Positions 33,663 to 43,136 are shown, counted from the first letter of the stretch. The stretch: DNA of 64,000 nt from UBA5069 sp964560495 (GCA_964560495.1 CAZLMM010000009.1:59886-123885), one strand, 5' to 3'. Notes: generated by a model from the sequence alone, not told the origin. Made by a program: numbers and translations.

Positions 33663-34762
33663 CCTACGTCGGTCTGTTGCGACCCGAATTGCGCTCGCTT
33701 CACGAATACACGCCGATTGCCCCCTTTGAGGTGTTGAGCCGGCGTCTGGGCATCCCCGCCGGACAAATCGTCAAACTCGACGCCAACGAAAATCCCTACG
33801 GTCCGCTTCCTGCAGTGCAAGAGGCGCTGGCTGAGTACAACTACTACCACATTTACCCCGACCCGCAGCAAACAGAGCTACGCGAGGCGTTGAGCGCGTT
33901 CGTCGGCGTCCCCGCTGAAAACATCTTGCCCAGTCACGGCGCAGACGAGATGCTCGACTATCTGTGCCGCCTCTTTCTTGGGATGAGCGACGCTATCATC
34001 AACTGCCCGCCCACCTTTGGCATGTACGAGTTCGACGCGCAACTTGTCGGCGCACAGGTGATGGAAATCTGGCGGCGCGCCGATTTCTCCCTCGATGTAG
34101 AGGCTATCGAGGCCGCAGCGACCCCTCATTCACCAGTATTACCCATCCCCAAGCTCCTCTTCCTCACCTCGCCCAATAACCCATCGGGCAACTGGCTGCC
34201 TGATGATGACCTGCACCGCTTGCTTGCGCTGCCGCTTATCGTCGTGCTAGACGAAGCCTATGTGGAGTTTGCCGAGCACTCCAGCCGCGCCGCCTGGGTG
34301 AGGGAGCATGAGAATCTGGTGGTGTTGCGCACTTTCAGCAAGGCCGCGGGCATCGCCGGTCTGCGTCTGGGTTATGGCGTCTGTCCCGCCTGGCTCATGG
34401 AGCAGTTGTGGAAGTTCAAACAACCCTACAACGTCAATGTCGCCGCCACGGTCGCCGGACTGGCCAGCCTGCGCCATGTGGAGCAAATGATGGAGGTTGT
34501 GGAGAGGCTCAAGGGAGAGCGTCAGCGGCTGTTTGCAGCTTTGCAGCGCTTCACCTATCTCCGCCCGCATCCGTCCCAGGCCAACTTTATTCTTTGTGCT
34601 GTGCTGGGGCGCGAGGCGCGTCAGCTCAAGCTCCAGTTGGAGCAGGAGGGCATCCTGGTGCGCTATTATGACAAGCCGGGGCTGAGCAACTGCGTTCGCA
34701 TCTCGGTGGGGCGGTCAGACCAGACCGACCGCCTGTTGGCTGCGCTGAAGCAATTGGAGTAG
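33659..34762 (+). CDS. hisC: Histidinol-phosphate aminotransferase
   Basis: HisC is a PLP enzyme converting imidazole-acetol phosphate to histidinol phosphate. The 367-residue product has KLDANENPYGPLP near the start, LTSPNNPSGNWLPDDDL, VVLDEAYVEFAE and the PLP lysine in RTFSKAAGIAGLRLGYGV. The 4-base overlap with hisD supports translational coupling. The next gene starts 2 bases after its stop. Confidence 0.95.
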   Translation: MTYVGLLRPELRSLHEYTPIAPFEVLSRRLGIPAGQIVKLDANENPYGPLPAVQEALAEYNYYHIYPDPQQTELREALSAFVGVPAENILPSHGADEMLDYLCRLFLGMSDAIINCPPTFGMYEFDAQLVGAQVMEIWRRADFSLDVEAIEAAATPHSPVLPIPKLLFLTSPNNPSGNWLPDDDLHRLLALPLIVVLDEAYVEFAEHSSRAAWVREHENLVVLRTFSKAAGIAGLRLGYGVCPAWLMEQLWKFKQPYNVNVAATVAGLASLRHVEQMMEVVERLKGERQRLFAALQRFTYLRPHPSQANFILCAVLGREARQLKLQLEQEGILVRYYDKPGLSNCVRISVGRSDQTDRLLAALKQLE

Positions 34763-34764
34763 AG

Positions 34765-35682
34765 ATGAGCAAGAAAGCGATCAAGCGACCGCACCTTTCG
34801 CCTGTCACGTTGTTGCGTCCGCGCCTGGATGGATTGCTTCAGAACGAGGCTTGGATCGAGCGCGAGCAGGCCGAGGCCTTCGCCGACCTGGATGCCGTGT
34901 GCAAGGGCATCGCACCAACTGACTTTCTGCCGATCCTCACAACCGCAGTAGTGGCGGTTGCTGCGCCCCGTGCGGATCAAGTCAGTGCGCGAGTTGGCGA
35001 ATGGCTTTTCGCACGCAACTATCTCGCTGCGCTTGCCGGGCTGGTCGCAACTGGTGGACTCCATTCCAACACACAAAGTCAAGCGGCTGCCTGGCTGCGC
35101 TCCGCAGGTTATGGCGAGATCGCACCGCCAAAGGCGCGGGCGCACGAGTTTGCTGCGGGTTTCTACGGTAAGGACGAGTTTGGTTCGCAAGGTCTGCTCA
35201 TGATCTTCTGGTATGTGAATCAGGACGCAAGGGATGTTACAGGGCTTCAATTCCTGCTGGACTACAATCCCCCTTGGTACGGGGCGGTCAAAGATGTCAT
35301 GAAATTCCCACGGCGTCCGCTCGCGGAATGGGTGGATGATGTGCAGATGAGATGGTCATTGACAACCGATCTGCGCCGCATCGACGCAGTGGAGACCAAG
35401 ATGCAGGCGATTCGCCATCTTGAGAATAATCGAGTGCAGGGAATCCGTCTGCACCGCGACCTGATCGCCCTGCGGGATGTTTTCGTCCAGGAAGTGCTCG
35501 GGCTGCCCGACGGCCCCGAGACGCCCCCTTTCGATGAGGCCGATTTCGGCGAACTGTGCACAATGACAAAGCAGACCACAGAGGCGATTATGCACTTTGA
35601 GAAGACAGTGGCGCGCCAGGTAGTCATGCCTGACGGCAAGATCCTTTTTGTGGATGCGGCCCTTGCAAACGAGCCAGATTGA
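34765..35682 (+). CDS. Unknown protein inside the histidine operon
   Basis: The 305-residue product is soluble and mostly helical, with no signal peptide, membrane segment or motif I recognise. Notable stretches are GFYGKDEFGSQGLLMIFWY and DYNPPWYGAVKDVMKFPRRP (rich in aromatics) and a long helical central part. It starts 2 bases after hisC and ends 5 bases before hisB. Position alone suggests a link to histidine synthesis, for example the missing histidinol-phosphate phosphatase step, but no phosphatase motif is visible. Confidence 0.75.
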   Translation: MSKKAIKRPHLSPVTLLRPRLDGLLQNEAWIEREQAEAFADLDAVCKGIAPTDFLPILTTAVVAVAAPRADQVSARVGEWLFARNYLAALAGLVATGGLHSNTQSQAAAWLRSAGYGEIAPPKARAHEFAAGFYGKDEFGSQGLLMIFWYVNQDARDVTGLQFLLDYNPPWYGAVKDVMKFPRRPLAEWVDDVQMRWSLTTDLRRIDAVETKMQAIRHLENNRVQGIRLHRDLIALRDVFVQEVLGLPDGPETPPFDEADFGELCTMTKQTTEAIMHFEKTVARQVVMPDGKILFVDAALANEPD

Positions 35683-35687
35683 ACACC

Positions 35688-36278
35688 ATGCGTACAGCAA
35701 CAATCGAACGCAAGACGACAGAGAGCCAGATCAGCGCAACCCTCAACGTGGATGGGGGGGGCCGGGCTGAGATCGACACAGGGATCGGCTTCCTCGACCA
35801 CATGCTCACTCTTTTTGCCGGCCACGGGCTATTTGATTTGACCGTGAAGGCTGTGGGCGACCTGCATGTGGATGAGCATCACACCGCCGAGGATGTGTTT
35901 ATCTGCTTGGGCCGCGCCTTCGACCAGGCTTTGGGCGACCGCCGCGGCATCATACGTACAGCCCATAGCTATGTCCCCATGGATGAGAGTCTGGGCTTTG
36001 TGGCGGTCGACCTGGGCGGTAGGCCCTATTGCGTAGTCGATGTGGAGTTCACGACGCCGGCCTTGGGACAGCTTGGCACAGACCTGATCTTTCACCTGCT
36101 GGAGTCCCTTGCCATCCATGCCCGTATGAATCTGCACGCCAGAGTGCTTTACGGGCGCAACGACCACCATAAGGTCGAGGCAATTTTCAAAGCCCTGGCG
36201 CGCTCGCTCGACGCAGCGACGCGGATCGACCCGCGGCGTTCGGGCGTGCCCAGCACCAAGGGAACGGTGACGGGGTAG
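35688..36278 (+). CDS. hisB: Imidazoleglycerol-phosphate dehydratase
   Basis: HisB dehydrates imidazole-glycerol phosphate. The 196-residue single-domain form is seen, without a phosphatase fusion. The diagnostic repeats are GIGFLDHMLTLFAGHG with VDEHHTAEDVFICLG and, in the second half, DLIFHLLESLAIHARMN with NDHHKVEAIFKALARSL; the His and Glu residues bind two Mn ions. The ATG at 35688 fits the family start. A TTG three codons upstream overlaps the previous stop. Confidence 0.95.
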   Translation: MRTATIERKTTESQISATLNVDGGGRAEIDTGIGFLDHMLTLFAGHGLFDLTVKAVGDLHVDEHHTAEDVFICLGRAFDQALGDRRGIIRTAHSYVPMDESLGFVAVDLGGRPYCVVDVEFTTPALGQLGTDLIFHLLESLAIHARMNLHARVLYGRNDHHKVEAIFKALARSLDAATRIDPRRSGVPSTKGTVTG

Positions 36279-36347
36279 GCTATCTCCCATCCCCGAATCT
36301 CCCATATCAAAGGACGAAGCACAGCAAAGCACGAAAGAGAACCTTCC

Positions 36348-38240
36348 ATGCCATACGGGTATCACGGGAAAATTCTACATGCAGATTTGACCAGCGGCCG
36401 GCTTTGGACTGAGGAGCCGCCGGAAGCGTTCTATCGCAAGTACATGGGTGGGTCGAATTTCGGCCTCTACTACATTCTCAAGCACATGCCGTCCGGCGCG
36501 GATGCGTTGGGTCCCGAGAATGTCTTCACGCTCATGCTCAGCGTGACCACGGGCGCGTCCTTTTCCGGTCAGAGCCGCTTTACAGTCAACGCCAAGTCGC
36601 CTCTCACCGGAGCAATCGGCGACTCCCAGGCCGGCGGCTTTTTTCCGGCGGAGATGAAGTTTGCCGGCTTTGATGGGTTGGTGGTCTACGGCAGGGCCGA
36701 GAAGCCGGTCTATCTGTGGCTTCATGACGGCGACTATGAGCTGCGCGACGCAGGTCATCTGTGGGGGTTGGGTGCATGGGACACGGAGACGCGGCTGCGC
36801 GCTGACCTTGGTGACGACAAGGTGGAGGTTGCCTGCTGCGGTCCGGCTGGTGAACGGCTGGTGCGCTATGCGGCAGTGATCAACATGCGCAACCGCGCCG
36901 CTGGACGCACGGGGATGGGCGCGGTGATGGGGTCGAAAAACCTCAAGGCCATCGCTGTGCGTGGCCGCGCCAAGCCAGAGGTTTTCGATGCCCAGGGGGT
37001 GAAGAAGGTCGCCCAGCATGGCGCCAAGGAGTATAAGGCCAACCGCGGTATGACTGAGCTCGGCGAGTTGGGCACAGCGGGCATCGTCATTGGGCAGAAC
37101 GAGATGGGCGGACTACCCACTTTCAATTACAAATCTGGTCACTTCGACCGCTGCGCCGACATCTCGGGCGAACGTCTGGCCGAAACTATCCTGGTGGACC
37201 GCGACACCTGCTACGCCTGCGTGGTGCGCTGCAAGCGCGAGGTGGAAAGCAACGACGAATACAAGATTCCCCGCGAACTGGGCGGACCAGAGTACGAGTC
37301 GATTGCCACGCTGGGAAGCTACTGCGGCGTGAGCGATCTCAAGGCGATCTCCCTGGCCAATGCCCGCTGTAACGATTATGGGCTGGACACCATCGCCACC
37401 GGCGCGACGATTGCCTGGGCCATGGAGTGTTTCGAGGATGAGATCTTGACGCTGGAACACACCGACGGCCTGGAACTGCGCATGGGCGACCCCAAAGCGA
37501 TGCTCGCCGCGCTCGATGCCCTGGCGTTTCGCAAAGGAAGACTGGGCAACCTGCTGGCCGAAGGCTCACTGGCCGCGGCAAAAAGTCTGGGGCCGGAAGC
37601 AGTTGAGCGCACCATTACAGTGAAAGGCGCAGAGCTGCCAGCTCACATGCCCCAGGTCAAGCGCAGCATGGGGCTGATCTACGCGGTCAATCCCTTTGGC
37701 GCCGACCACCAATCCAGCGAACATGACACCTCCTATGAGGAAAACTCGGGGCGGCGTAACCTGGGGCGGCTGGCGCAACTCGGGTTGACCACGCCGGCGC
37801 CAGCCACTGATATTGGATTCGAGAAAGTGCAGTTCACTCTGGTGACCCAGCACTGGACCTCGTTGATGGATGCGCTCTGCTTGTGCCAGTTCGACTGGGG
37901 CGCCACCTGGCAGCTCTACGGCCCCGAATCGGTGGCCGAGGTGGTTAAGGCGGTGACAGGATGGGAAACTGATATTGACGAGCTGCGCACAGTGGGCGAG
38001 CGGCGCGTCAACCTGCTGCGGGTCTTCAACGCCCGGGAGGGATTGACGCGCGCAGACGATGCTTTGCCCAAACGCATCTTCGAGCCCTTGATCGGGGGCG
38101 CCAGCGATGGGATGGTTGTCACCCATGAAGAGATTGAACGCGCAAAAGACATGTATTATGAGCTGGCCGGTTGGGACGTGCAGACTGGCGTTCCGCTGGC
38201 GGCCAAACTGGCCGAATTAGGGCTGGAATGGGCTTTGTAG
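36348..38240 (+). CDS. Aldehyde ferredoxin oxidoreductase family protein
   Basis: The 630-residue protein belongs to the tungsten/molybdenum bis-pterin AOR family. It has the N-terminal AOR domain (MGGSNFGLYYIL, SRFTVNAKSPLTGAIGDSQAGG), NRAAGRTGMGAVMGSKNLKA, the 4Fe-4S ligands in CYACVVRC with a later Cys in LCLCQFDW, and GGPEYESIATLGSYCG. AORs oxidise aldehydes to acids with ferredoxin. Subfamily and substrate are unclear. It lies 69 bases after hisB. Confidence 0.92.
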   Translation: MPYGYHGKILHADLTSGRLWTEEPPEAFYRKYMGGSNFGLYYILKHMPSGADALGPENVFTLMLSVTTGASFSGQSRFTVNAKSPLTGAIGDSQAGGFFPAEMKFAGFDGLVVYGRAEKPVYLWLHDGDYELRDAGHLWGLGAWDTETRLRADLGDDKVEVACCGPAGERLVRYAAVINMRNRAAGRTGMGAVMGSKNLKAIAVRGRAKPEVFDAQGVKKVAQHGAKEYKANRGMTELGELGTAGIVIGQNEMGGLPTFNYKSGHFDRCADISGERLAETILVDRDTCYACVVRCKREVESNDEYKIPRELGGPEYESIATLGSYCGVSDLKAISLANARCNDYGLDTIATGATIAWAMECFEDEILTLEHTDGLELRMGDPKAMLAALDALAFRKGRLGNLLAEGSLAAAKSLGPEAVERTITVKGAELPAHMPQVKRSMGLIYAVNPFGADHQSSEHDTSYEENSGRRNLGRLAQLGLTTPAPATDIGFEKVQFTLVTQHWTSLMDALCLCQFDWGATWQLYGPESVAEVVKAVTGWETDIDELRTVGERRVNLLRVFNAREGLTRADDALPKRIFEPLIGGASDGMVVTHEEIERAKDMYYELAGWDVQTGVPLAAKLAELGLEWAL

Positions 38241-38357
38241 TGGGGGCTGTGAGGAAGTGAGGTCTTGGGGCTTCGAGTCTCTGGCGTTCATTCTCCATTA
38301 CTTCACTACCTTGCCGCCTCAACCGCTTCACGCACCGCTCACTTGTCACATCCCGCC

Positions 38358-39074
38358 ATGCTCTACCTCGTCGCCACACCCATCGGCAACCTGGGCGACA
38401 TCACCCTGCGAGCGTTGGAGACTTTGCGCGCGGTGGATGTCATTGCCTGCGAAGATACGCGTACATCTGGGCGTCTTCTCCAGCACTTCCAGATCAAGAA
38501 GCAGCTCATCCCCTTTCACGAGCACAACGAGCAGCAGGCCGGCGAACGCATTTTCGGACTACTGGCCGAGGGGAAATCCGTGGCTGTCATCAGCGACGCT
38601 GGCACGCCGGGCGTGTCGGACCCAGGTTTCACTTTGGTGCGCCGCGCCGTGCAAGAGGGAGTTCCATGCACCATGCTCCCCGGCCCCAGTGCGTTAATCA
38701 TGGCGCTTGTGCTGTCGGGGTTGCCCAGTCACAATTTCACCTTCCGCGGCTTCTCCCCGCGCAAAAGCGGCGCGCGGCGGCGTTTTCTGGCAGTGGATAC
38801 GGCATCCCCTCACACCCTAGTCTTCTACGAAAGCCCGTTTCGCCTGGCCGCATTTCTGGAAGACGCGCTGGCTGTCTACGGCGACCGCCGGGCTGCGCTG
38901 GCGAACGACCTCACCAAGCTCTTCGAGCGCGTCGAGCGTGGCGCGCTTTCCGAACTATTGACGGCCGTGCGCGGGCAGACTGCTCACGGGCAAACGCTCA
39001 AGGGTGAGTACGTAGTAGTCATTGCCGGGGCGGAGAGTGAATCGCAAGGGAAACCGCCAGAATCTGACTTATGA
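38358..39074 (+). CDS. rsmI: 16S rRNA 2'-O-methyltransferase RsmI
   Basis: RsmI methylates the ribose of C1402 in 16S rRNA. The 238-residue product starts with LYLVATPIGNLGDITLRALE and shows VIACEDTRTSGRLL, VISDAGTPGVSDPG and LPGPSALIMALVLSGLP, the SAM-binding tetrapyrrole-methylase fold. The family start is the ATG at 38358; an upstream in-frame extension is not conserved. Its last bases overlap the start of the restriction enzyme gene. Confidence 0.95.
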   Translation: MLYLVATPIGNLGDITLRALETLRAVDVIACEDTRTSGRLLQHFQIKKQLIPFHEHNEQQAGERIFGLLAEGKSVAVISDAGTPGVSDPGFTLVRRAVQEGVPCTMLPGPSALIMALVLSGLPSHNFTFRGFSPRKSGARRRFLAVDTASPHTLVFYESPFRLAAFLEDALAVYGDRRAALANDLTKLFERVERGALSELLTAVRGQTAHGQTLKGEYVVVIAGAESESQGKPPESDL

Positions 39075-39718
39075 TTTCGTCTATCGTGACGGTGCATGAT
39101 GAAATCAAGACACTTGCGTTTAGATATGCTTCTGAACTAAAAGCGCAAGTGGACGCACGTGTAGCTGAAATGAAAGGTGATGACACATCTCATTACCTCA
39201 TCTACAGAGTCTTGGGGATCAGCACGCAAGAGGGCGAACTGATCGACATCTACCAGAACAAAGGGCGTTTTCTATACAAATATGCCGGTTCTTTCCTTGG
39301 AGAAGCCACAAGGCTTTGTTTCAGGGCAAAGCACCGTGATTCAGGTGCGCAGCGCATTCCAAACACAGAGGGACAGCGCCCCAAGACATTCGAGATCGAT
39401 TGCGTGGTCGACAGAGATGCGATTGAAATCAAGTGGCGCGATGCAACGACCGATGGTGATCATATCACAAAGGAATATACGCGTCTCGTGGCAGTGAAGA
39501 ATGCAGGTTTCCGTCCTGTGCGAATCATGTTCTACTATCCAAATCGCCGGCAAGCAGTGCGAATCCAACAGGTGCTTCAGACGCTGTACGAAGGGTTGGG
39601 CGGAGAGTACTATTTCGGAGAAGCTGCGTGGCGCTATGTCGCTGACCGCACCGATACAGATCTGCTTGCCATTCTCAAGGAGATGGCGGATGAGAACACC
39701 ATGCGCGACGGAGAGTGA
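39071..39718 (+). CDS. ApaLI-like type II restriction endonuclease
   Basis: The 215-residue product resembles the ApaLI endonuclease family. A PD-(D/E)xK-type core is visible: FEIDCVVDRDAIEIKWRDAT, with Asp110 and E119-I-K121. ApaLI itself cuts GTGCAC; whether this enzyme does is not known. The gene overlaps rsmI by 4 bases and the methyltransferase by 29. The DNA is clearly AT-richer than its neighbours (26 G+C in the 60 bases 39121-39180), which suggests horizontal acquisition. Confidence 0.8.
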   Translation: MISSIVTVHDEIKTLAFRYASELKAQVDARVAEMKGDDTSHYLIYRVLGISTQEGELIDIYQNKGRFLYKYAGSFLGEATRLCFRAKHRDSGAQRIPNTEGQRPKTFEIDCVVDRDAIEIKWRDATTDGDHITKEYTRLVAVKNAGFRPVRIMFYYPNRRQAVRIQQVLQTLYEGLGGEYYFGEAAWRYVADRTDTDLLAILKEMADENTMRDGE

Positions 39719-40907
39719 GGTCATTTGCGGCGATTGTCTGGAAATGCTGCATTCTTGGGAAGGGGACTACTTTGATCTTGTCTATCTTGATCCTCCCTTC
39801 TTCACGCAGCGACAGCAGAAGTTGTCACCGCGCGATCGGAACCGGGAATTCTCTTTCGATGATCGGTGGCAATCTATCTCTCACTATGCTTCATTTTTGT
39901 TCGAGCGGGTCAAAGAATTTCATCGTGTCCTGAAATCGACCGGTTCCATTTTCTTCCACTGTGACAAAACCGCCTCCCATGTTGCGCGAGTCATCCTCGA
40001 TGAAGTGTTCGACGAAGCGAATTTTCAGGCAGAGATCATCTGGAGCTACAAAAGATGGTCGAATTCGGCGCGCAAACTCCTTCCCGCTCATCAAACAATT
40101 CTTTTCTACTCCAAAGGCCGCGATTTCAAGTTCAATACAATTCTCACAGACTACTCTCCCACCACCAACGTCGATCAAATCCTTCAGAAGCGCAGCCGCG
40201 ACGCAGCTAACAAATCTATCTACGCGAGAGACCAAAACGGAGAAGTCATCATTGGAGGCAGCAAGCGCGGTGTGCCATTGAGCGATGTCTGGGAGATTCC
40301 CTTCTTGAACCCTAAAGCCAGGGAGCGGATAGGCTATCCGACGCAGAAACCGCTGCTGCTACTCGAACGGATTATCCAATTGGCGAGCGACCACGGGGAT
40401 ATAATTCTTGACCCATTTTGCGGTAGCGGAACGACTCTTGTCGCCGCAAAACTGCTGAGCAGATCGGCTATCGGTATTGACATCTCTGAGGAGGCAGTGA
40501 AGCTTACGCGCAGCAGATTAGCTGAGCCAGTGAAGACGGAATCCAACCTGCTGCGTAGCGGCGTTGGCACCTATCTGACTGCAAACGAAGACGCTTTGGC
40601 AGCATTGGCAGGTATTCCTCACACACCAGTGCAGCGAAATCACGGCATCGACGCCTTTCTTCTGGAGACATTCAAAGGGAAACCGATTCCAGTCCGGGTG
40701 CAGCGACCTGATGAGACAGTGGTGGATGCAGCTGTTGCTCTCCACCGCGCTGCAACGAGCAAGGGCATTGACTGCATGATTCTGGTTGCCACTACAGACC
40801 AGCCATCATTATTCAAGATAGACCTCCCTCAAGAGGTCGTCGTGGTTGATTCGGCGGCGTTGTCCATTACACGAGTCGTCAATAGGATGCGAAATGGAGA
40901 AGGATAA
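39690..40907 (+). CDS. DNA methyltransferase (N4/N6-amino type), R-M partner
   Basis: The 405-residue enzyme protects the genome from the adjoining endonuclease. The catalytic motif IV is DLVYLDPPFF (about 29-38) and the SAM motif DPFCGSGTTLVAAK comes later, so the order is that of beta-class amino methyltransferases. WEIPFLNPKARERIGYPTQKP precedes motif I. The C-terminal ~125 residues form an extra domain (MILVATTDQPSLFKIDL) of unclear role. The start at 39690 overlaps the endonuclease gene by 29 bases; longer upstream frames are shadows. Confidence 0.9.
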   Translation: MRTPCATESEVICGDCLEMLHSWEGDYFDLVYLDPPFFTQRQQKLSPRDRNREFSFDDRWQSISHYASFLFERVKEFHRVLKSTGSIFFHCDKTASHVARVILDEVFDEANFQAEIIWSYKRWSNSARKLLPAHQTILFYSKGRDFKFNTILTDYSPTTNVDQILQKRSRDAANKSIYARDQNGEVIIGGSKRGVPLSDVWEIPFLNPKARERIGYPTQKPLLLLERIIQLASDHGDIILDPFCGSGTTLVAAKLLSRSAIGIDISEEAVKLTRSRLAEPVKTESNLLRSGVGTYLTANEDALAALAGIPHTPVQRNHGIDAFLLETFKGKPIPVRVQRPDETVVDAAVALHRAATSKGIDCMILVATTDQPSLFKIDLPQEVVVVDSAALSITRVVNRMRNGEG

Positions 40908-41812
40908 TGGCACAAACAATGAAGAACGAATCACGATCCTACGGCTGTCAGAGCATGGTCAGCGAGTTGCGGGCTGTTGTTCTCAAGCGACCCGCCGAAG
41001 CGTATGTCGATCAATCGGCTGTGGCCGAACAGTGGCGCGACCTCAACTACCTGGCCGAACCTGATATGGGGCTTGCGGCCAGCCAGCACGCTCAACTTGC
41101 TGAACTACTGACACGCGCCGGAACAGAACTGGTCTATTTGCCGACGGCGGACCAGACCGGGCTTGATTCTGTCTACACCCATGACTCGGCGGTTGTGTGC
41201 AATCGCGGCGTGATCTTGGGTAGCATGGGAAAGGCGCAGCGTCGCGGCGAGCCGCCAGCTATGGGAAGGTTTCTCAACGCGCTGGGTGCGCCGGTCATCG
41301 GTGAGATCACGCCGCCTGGTTTGCTGGAAGGCGGCGATGTGGTGTGGATCGACGAACGCACCGTGGTCGTTGGCGAAGGCTACCGCACCAATGCAGCGGG
41401 AATACGCCAATTGTGTCACTTGCTCGGCGATTTGGTAGACGAGGTCATCCCCATGCCGTTGCCGCACTGGACGGGACCGGCCGACTGCCTGCATCTCATG
41501 TCCATGATCAGCCTGCTGGATGATGGACTGGCTGTCGTCTATTCTCGCCTGTTGCCCACTCCTTTTCGTCAGTGGCTCATCGGCCGAGGTTTCACCCTGG
41601 TGGAAGTTCCCGATGAGGAATATGACTCTATGGCGTGCAATGTTTTGGCGGTCGCGCCGCGCCAGGTCATCGCTTTGGCAGGCAACCCGGTGACGAAAGC
41701 ACGAATGGAAGCGGTGGGCGTCAATGTGTGGACATATGAGGGCAGCGATATTTCCATCAAAGGCGGCGATGGGCCCACTTGCCTGACGCGCCCCTTGTTG
41801 CGCCAGCCGTGA
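40907..41812 (+). CDS. Amidinotransferase / dimethylarginine dimethylaminohydrolase family
   Basis: This 301-residue protein is a guanidino-group modifying enzyme of the DDAH/arginine deiminase superfamily. Visible elements are DSVYTHDSAVVCNRGVI, LLEGGDVVWID, catalytic His in ADCLHLMSMI and catalytic Cys in GDGPTCLTRPLL. It could hydrolyse dimethylarginine or a similar substrate to citrulline. The ATG overlaps the methyltransferase stop by one base (TAATG), yet base composition returns to the host average, so it is probably not part of the acquired R-M cassette. Confidence 0.88.
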   Translation: MAQTMKNESRSYGCQSMVSELRAVVLKRPAEAYVDQSAVAEQWRDLNYLAEPDMGLAASQHAQLAELLTRAGTELVYLPTADQTGLDSVYTHDSAVVCNRGVILGSMGKAQRRGEPPAMGRFLNALGAPVIGEITPPGLLEGGDVVWIDERTVVVGEGYRTNAAGIRQLCHLLGDLVDEVIPMPLPHWTGPADCLHLMSMISLLDDGLAVVYSRLLPTPFRQWLIGRGFTLVEVPDEEYDSMACNVLAVAPRQVIALAGNPVTKARMEAVGVNVWTYEGSDISIKGGDGPTCLTRPLLRQP

Positions 41813-41893
41813 ACGTCGGACCTGTCAATTGAGTCCATTTGAAAATTCATAGCAAACTCGTCGACAACCAGACCGACGCCGGCAAGAGGAGGG

Positions 41894-41951
41894 TTGAACG
41901 GCGGTGAATGGGTGTTGTTGCACGAGCGGAGAAGTCTGCGCCGCCGTTCAA
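41894..41951. terminator. Inverted repeat between convergent genes
   Basis: TTGAACGGCGG (41894-41904) and CCGCCGTTCAA (41941-41951) form a perfect 11-bp stem with a 36-base loop between the amidinotransferase and aldo/keto reductase ends. There is no T-run, so a terminator role is only suggested by position. Confidence 0.35.
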
Positions 41952-41977
41952 ACCATTACGATGTGAGTCTTCTCAAG

Positions 41978-42850
41978 CTACGAGACGAACAGGTTGCTCA
42001 TGCGCTCTGCGCCAAACATCTTTGCCATCTCATCGTCGCTAGGGCGGCGTTCATAGCGCGCTGCTGCGTCGAGGACTTTGGGCAACACGTGGATGTCGCC
42101 TACTGTGTTGAGGAAGATGCCCTGGCGACCGATGATCCAACTGACTGCGCGATCAATATCCTCTTGCTTCTCCAGTGGTTGATACCAGGTGGAGGCCCAA
42201 TGTTCAGTCGTAGCCCAAGGTCCGCGGGTGATTGACTTGATGGTCTGCACTGCCACATTTCGTTCGGCGCACAGAGAAACCAGGCGTTCGAAGTCAGCTG
42301 CATATTTGCTGTTCTGGGCATGGGAGAAGTTGTAAGGCAGCAGCACGGAATCGAAGTCGAAACGTTGCAAGCTGCGATAATGCATAGTCGCCACTGTGAG
42401 ACCGTGACCGGTGACGCCAATGTACTTCACCAACCCTTGCTCCCGCGCCTCGATGCAGGCCTCCAGCGCGCCGCCTGACCCCATGGCCTCATCCCACTCG
42501 TCCGGGTGCACCAGATTGTGAAGCTGGATCAGGTCGAAAGAATCGACGCGCAGGCGTTCCAGCGAGCGATGGATGGAAGCGCGCGCGTCCTCATAGTTGC
42601 GGTCGCCCGTTTTGGTGGCGAGGAAGAAATCTTTGCGGTGCTGCGCCATCCACGGACCGATGCGGTCTTCTGCTTCGCCATAGCTGGCCGCGGTGTCGAT
42701 GTGGTTGACCCCGTACTCGAGCAGCAGGTCGAGGGTGCGGTCAGCTTCAGCTTGCGTGACGCGCCCCAATGCCGCCGCGCCGAAGAGCGTCACAGTGCTC
42801 ATGTGTCCGGTGCGGCCAAAGGCGCGTTTTTCAATTGTCTTTGTTCTCAT
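41978..42850 (-). CDS. Aldo/keto reductase
   Basis: The 290-residue product has the AKR barrel with catalytic tetrad candidates: Asp and Tyr in HIDTAASYGEAEDRIG, Lys in FLATKTGDR and His in DLIQLHNLVHP. I start at the ATG at 42850 because AGGAGA lies 8 bases upstream; an in-frame ATG at 42895 lacks this. It would reduce an aldehyde or ketone with NAD(P)H. The substrate is unknown. Confidence 0.9.
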   Translation of the reverse strand: MRTKTIEKRAFGRTGHMSTVTLFGAAALGRVTQAEADRTLDLLLEYGVNHIDTAASYGEAEDRIGPWMAQHRKDFFLATKTGDRNYEDARASIHRSLERLRVDSFDLIQLHNLVHPDEWDEAMGSGGALEACIEAREQGLVKYIGVTGHGLTVATMHYRSLQRFDFDSVLLPYNFSHAQNSKYAADFERLVSLCAERNVAVQTIKSITRGPWATTEHWASTWYQPLEKQEDIDRAVSWIIGRQGIFLNTVGDIHVLPKVLDAAARYERRPSDDEMAKMFGAERMSNLFVS

Positions 42851-43082
42851 TTTCAATCTCCTGGTTTGTCTGCTTGCATGAGTGATCATTTGCACCCATG
42901 CGTTTCAATCGTTCACCACGTTCAGCACCAACCCACGGCGGTCCTTGAACGTCACCCGACAACGAGTCGTTCGCCCCTGTCTGCCCATCCTTGATGCGTT
43001 GGTCGGTTGCGCTGGTCAATGTGAATACTTCCTGTGTGCATGTTAGCACAAATTGTGTGGCCGGGCAAGCATTTTCTTTACA

Positions 43083-43136
43083 AGCCAGCAATTCCCAATC
43101 CGCGCAAAAGGGAGCGCGGATTGGGAATTGCTGGCT
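43083..43136. repeat. Perfect 23-bp inverted repeat, 8-base loop
   Basis: The arms 43083-43105 and 43114-43136 are exact reverse complements separated by AAAAGGGA. The core includes CAATTCCCAATCCGCGC. No T-run follows, so it is not a standard terminator. It lies ~100 bases upstream of adenine deaminase and could be a mobile-repeat relic or a leader structure. Confidence 0.85.
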
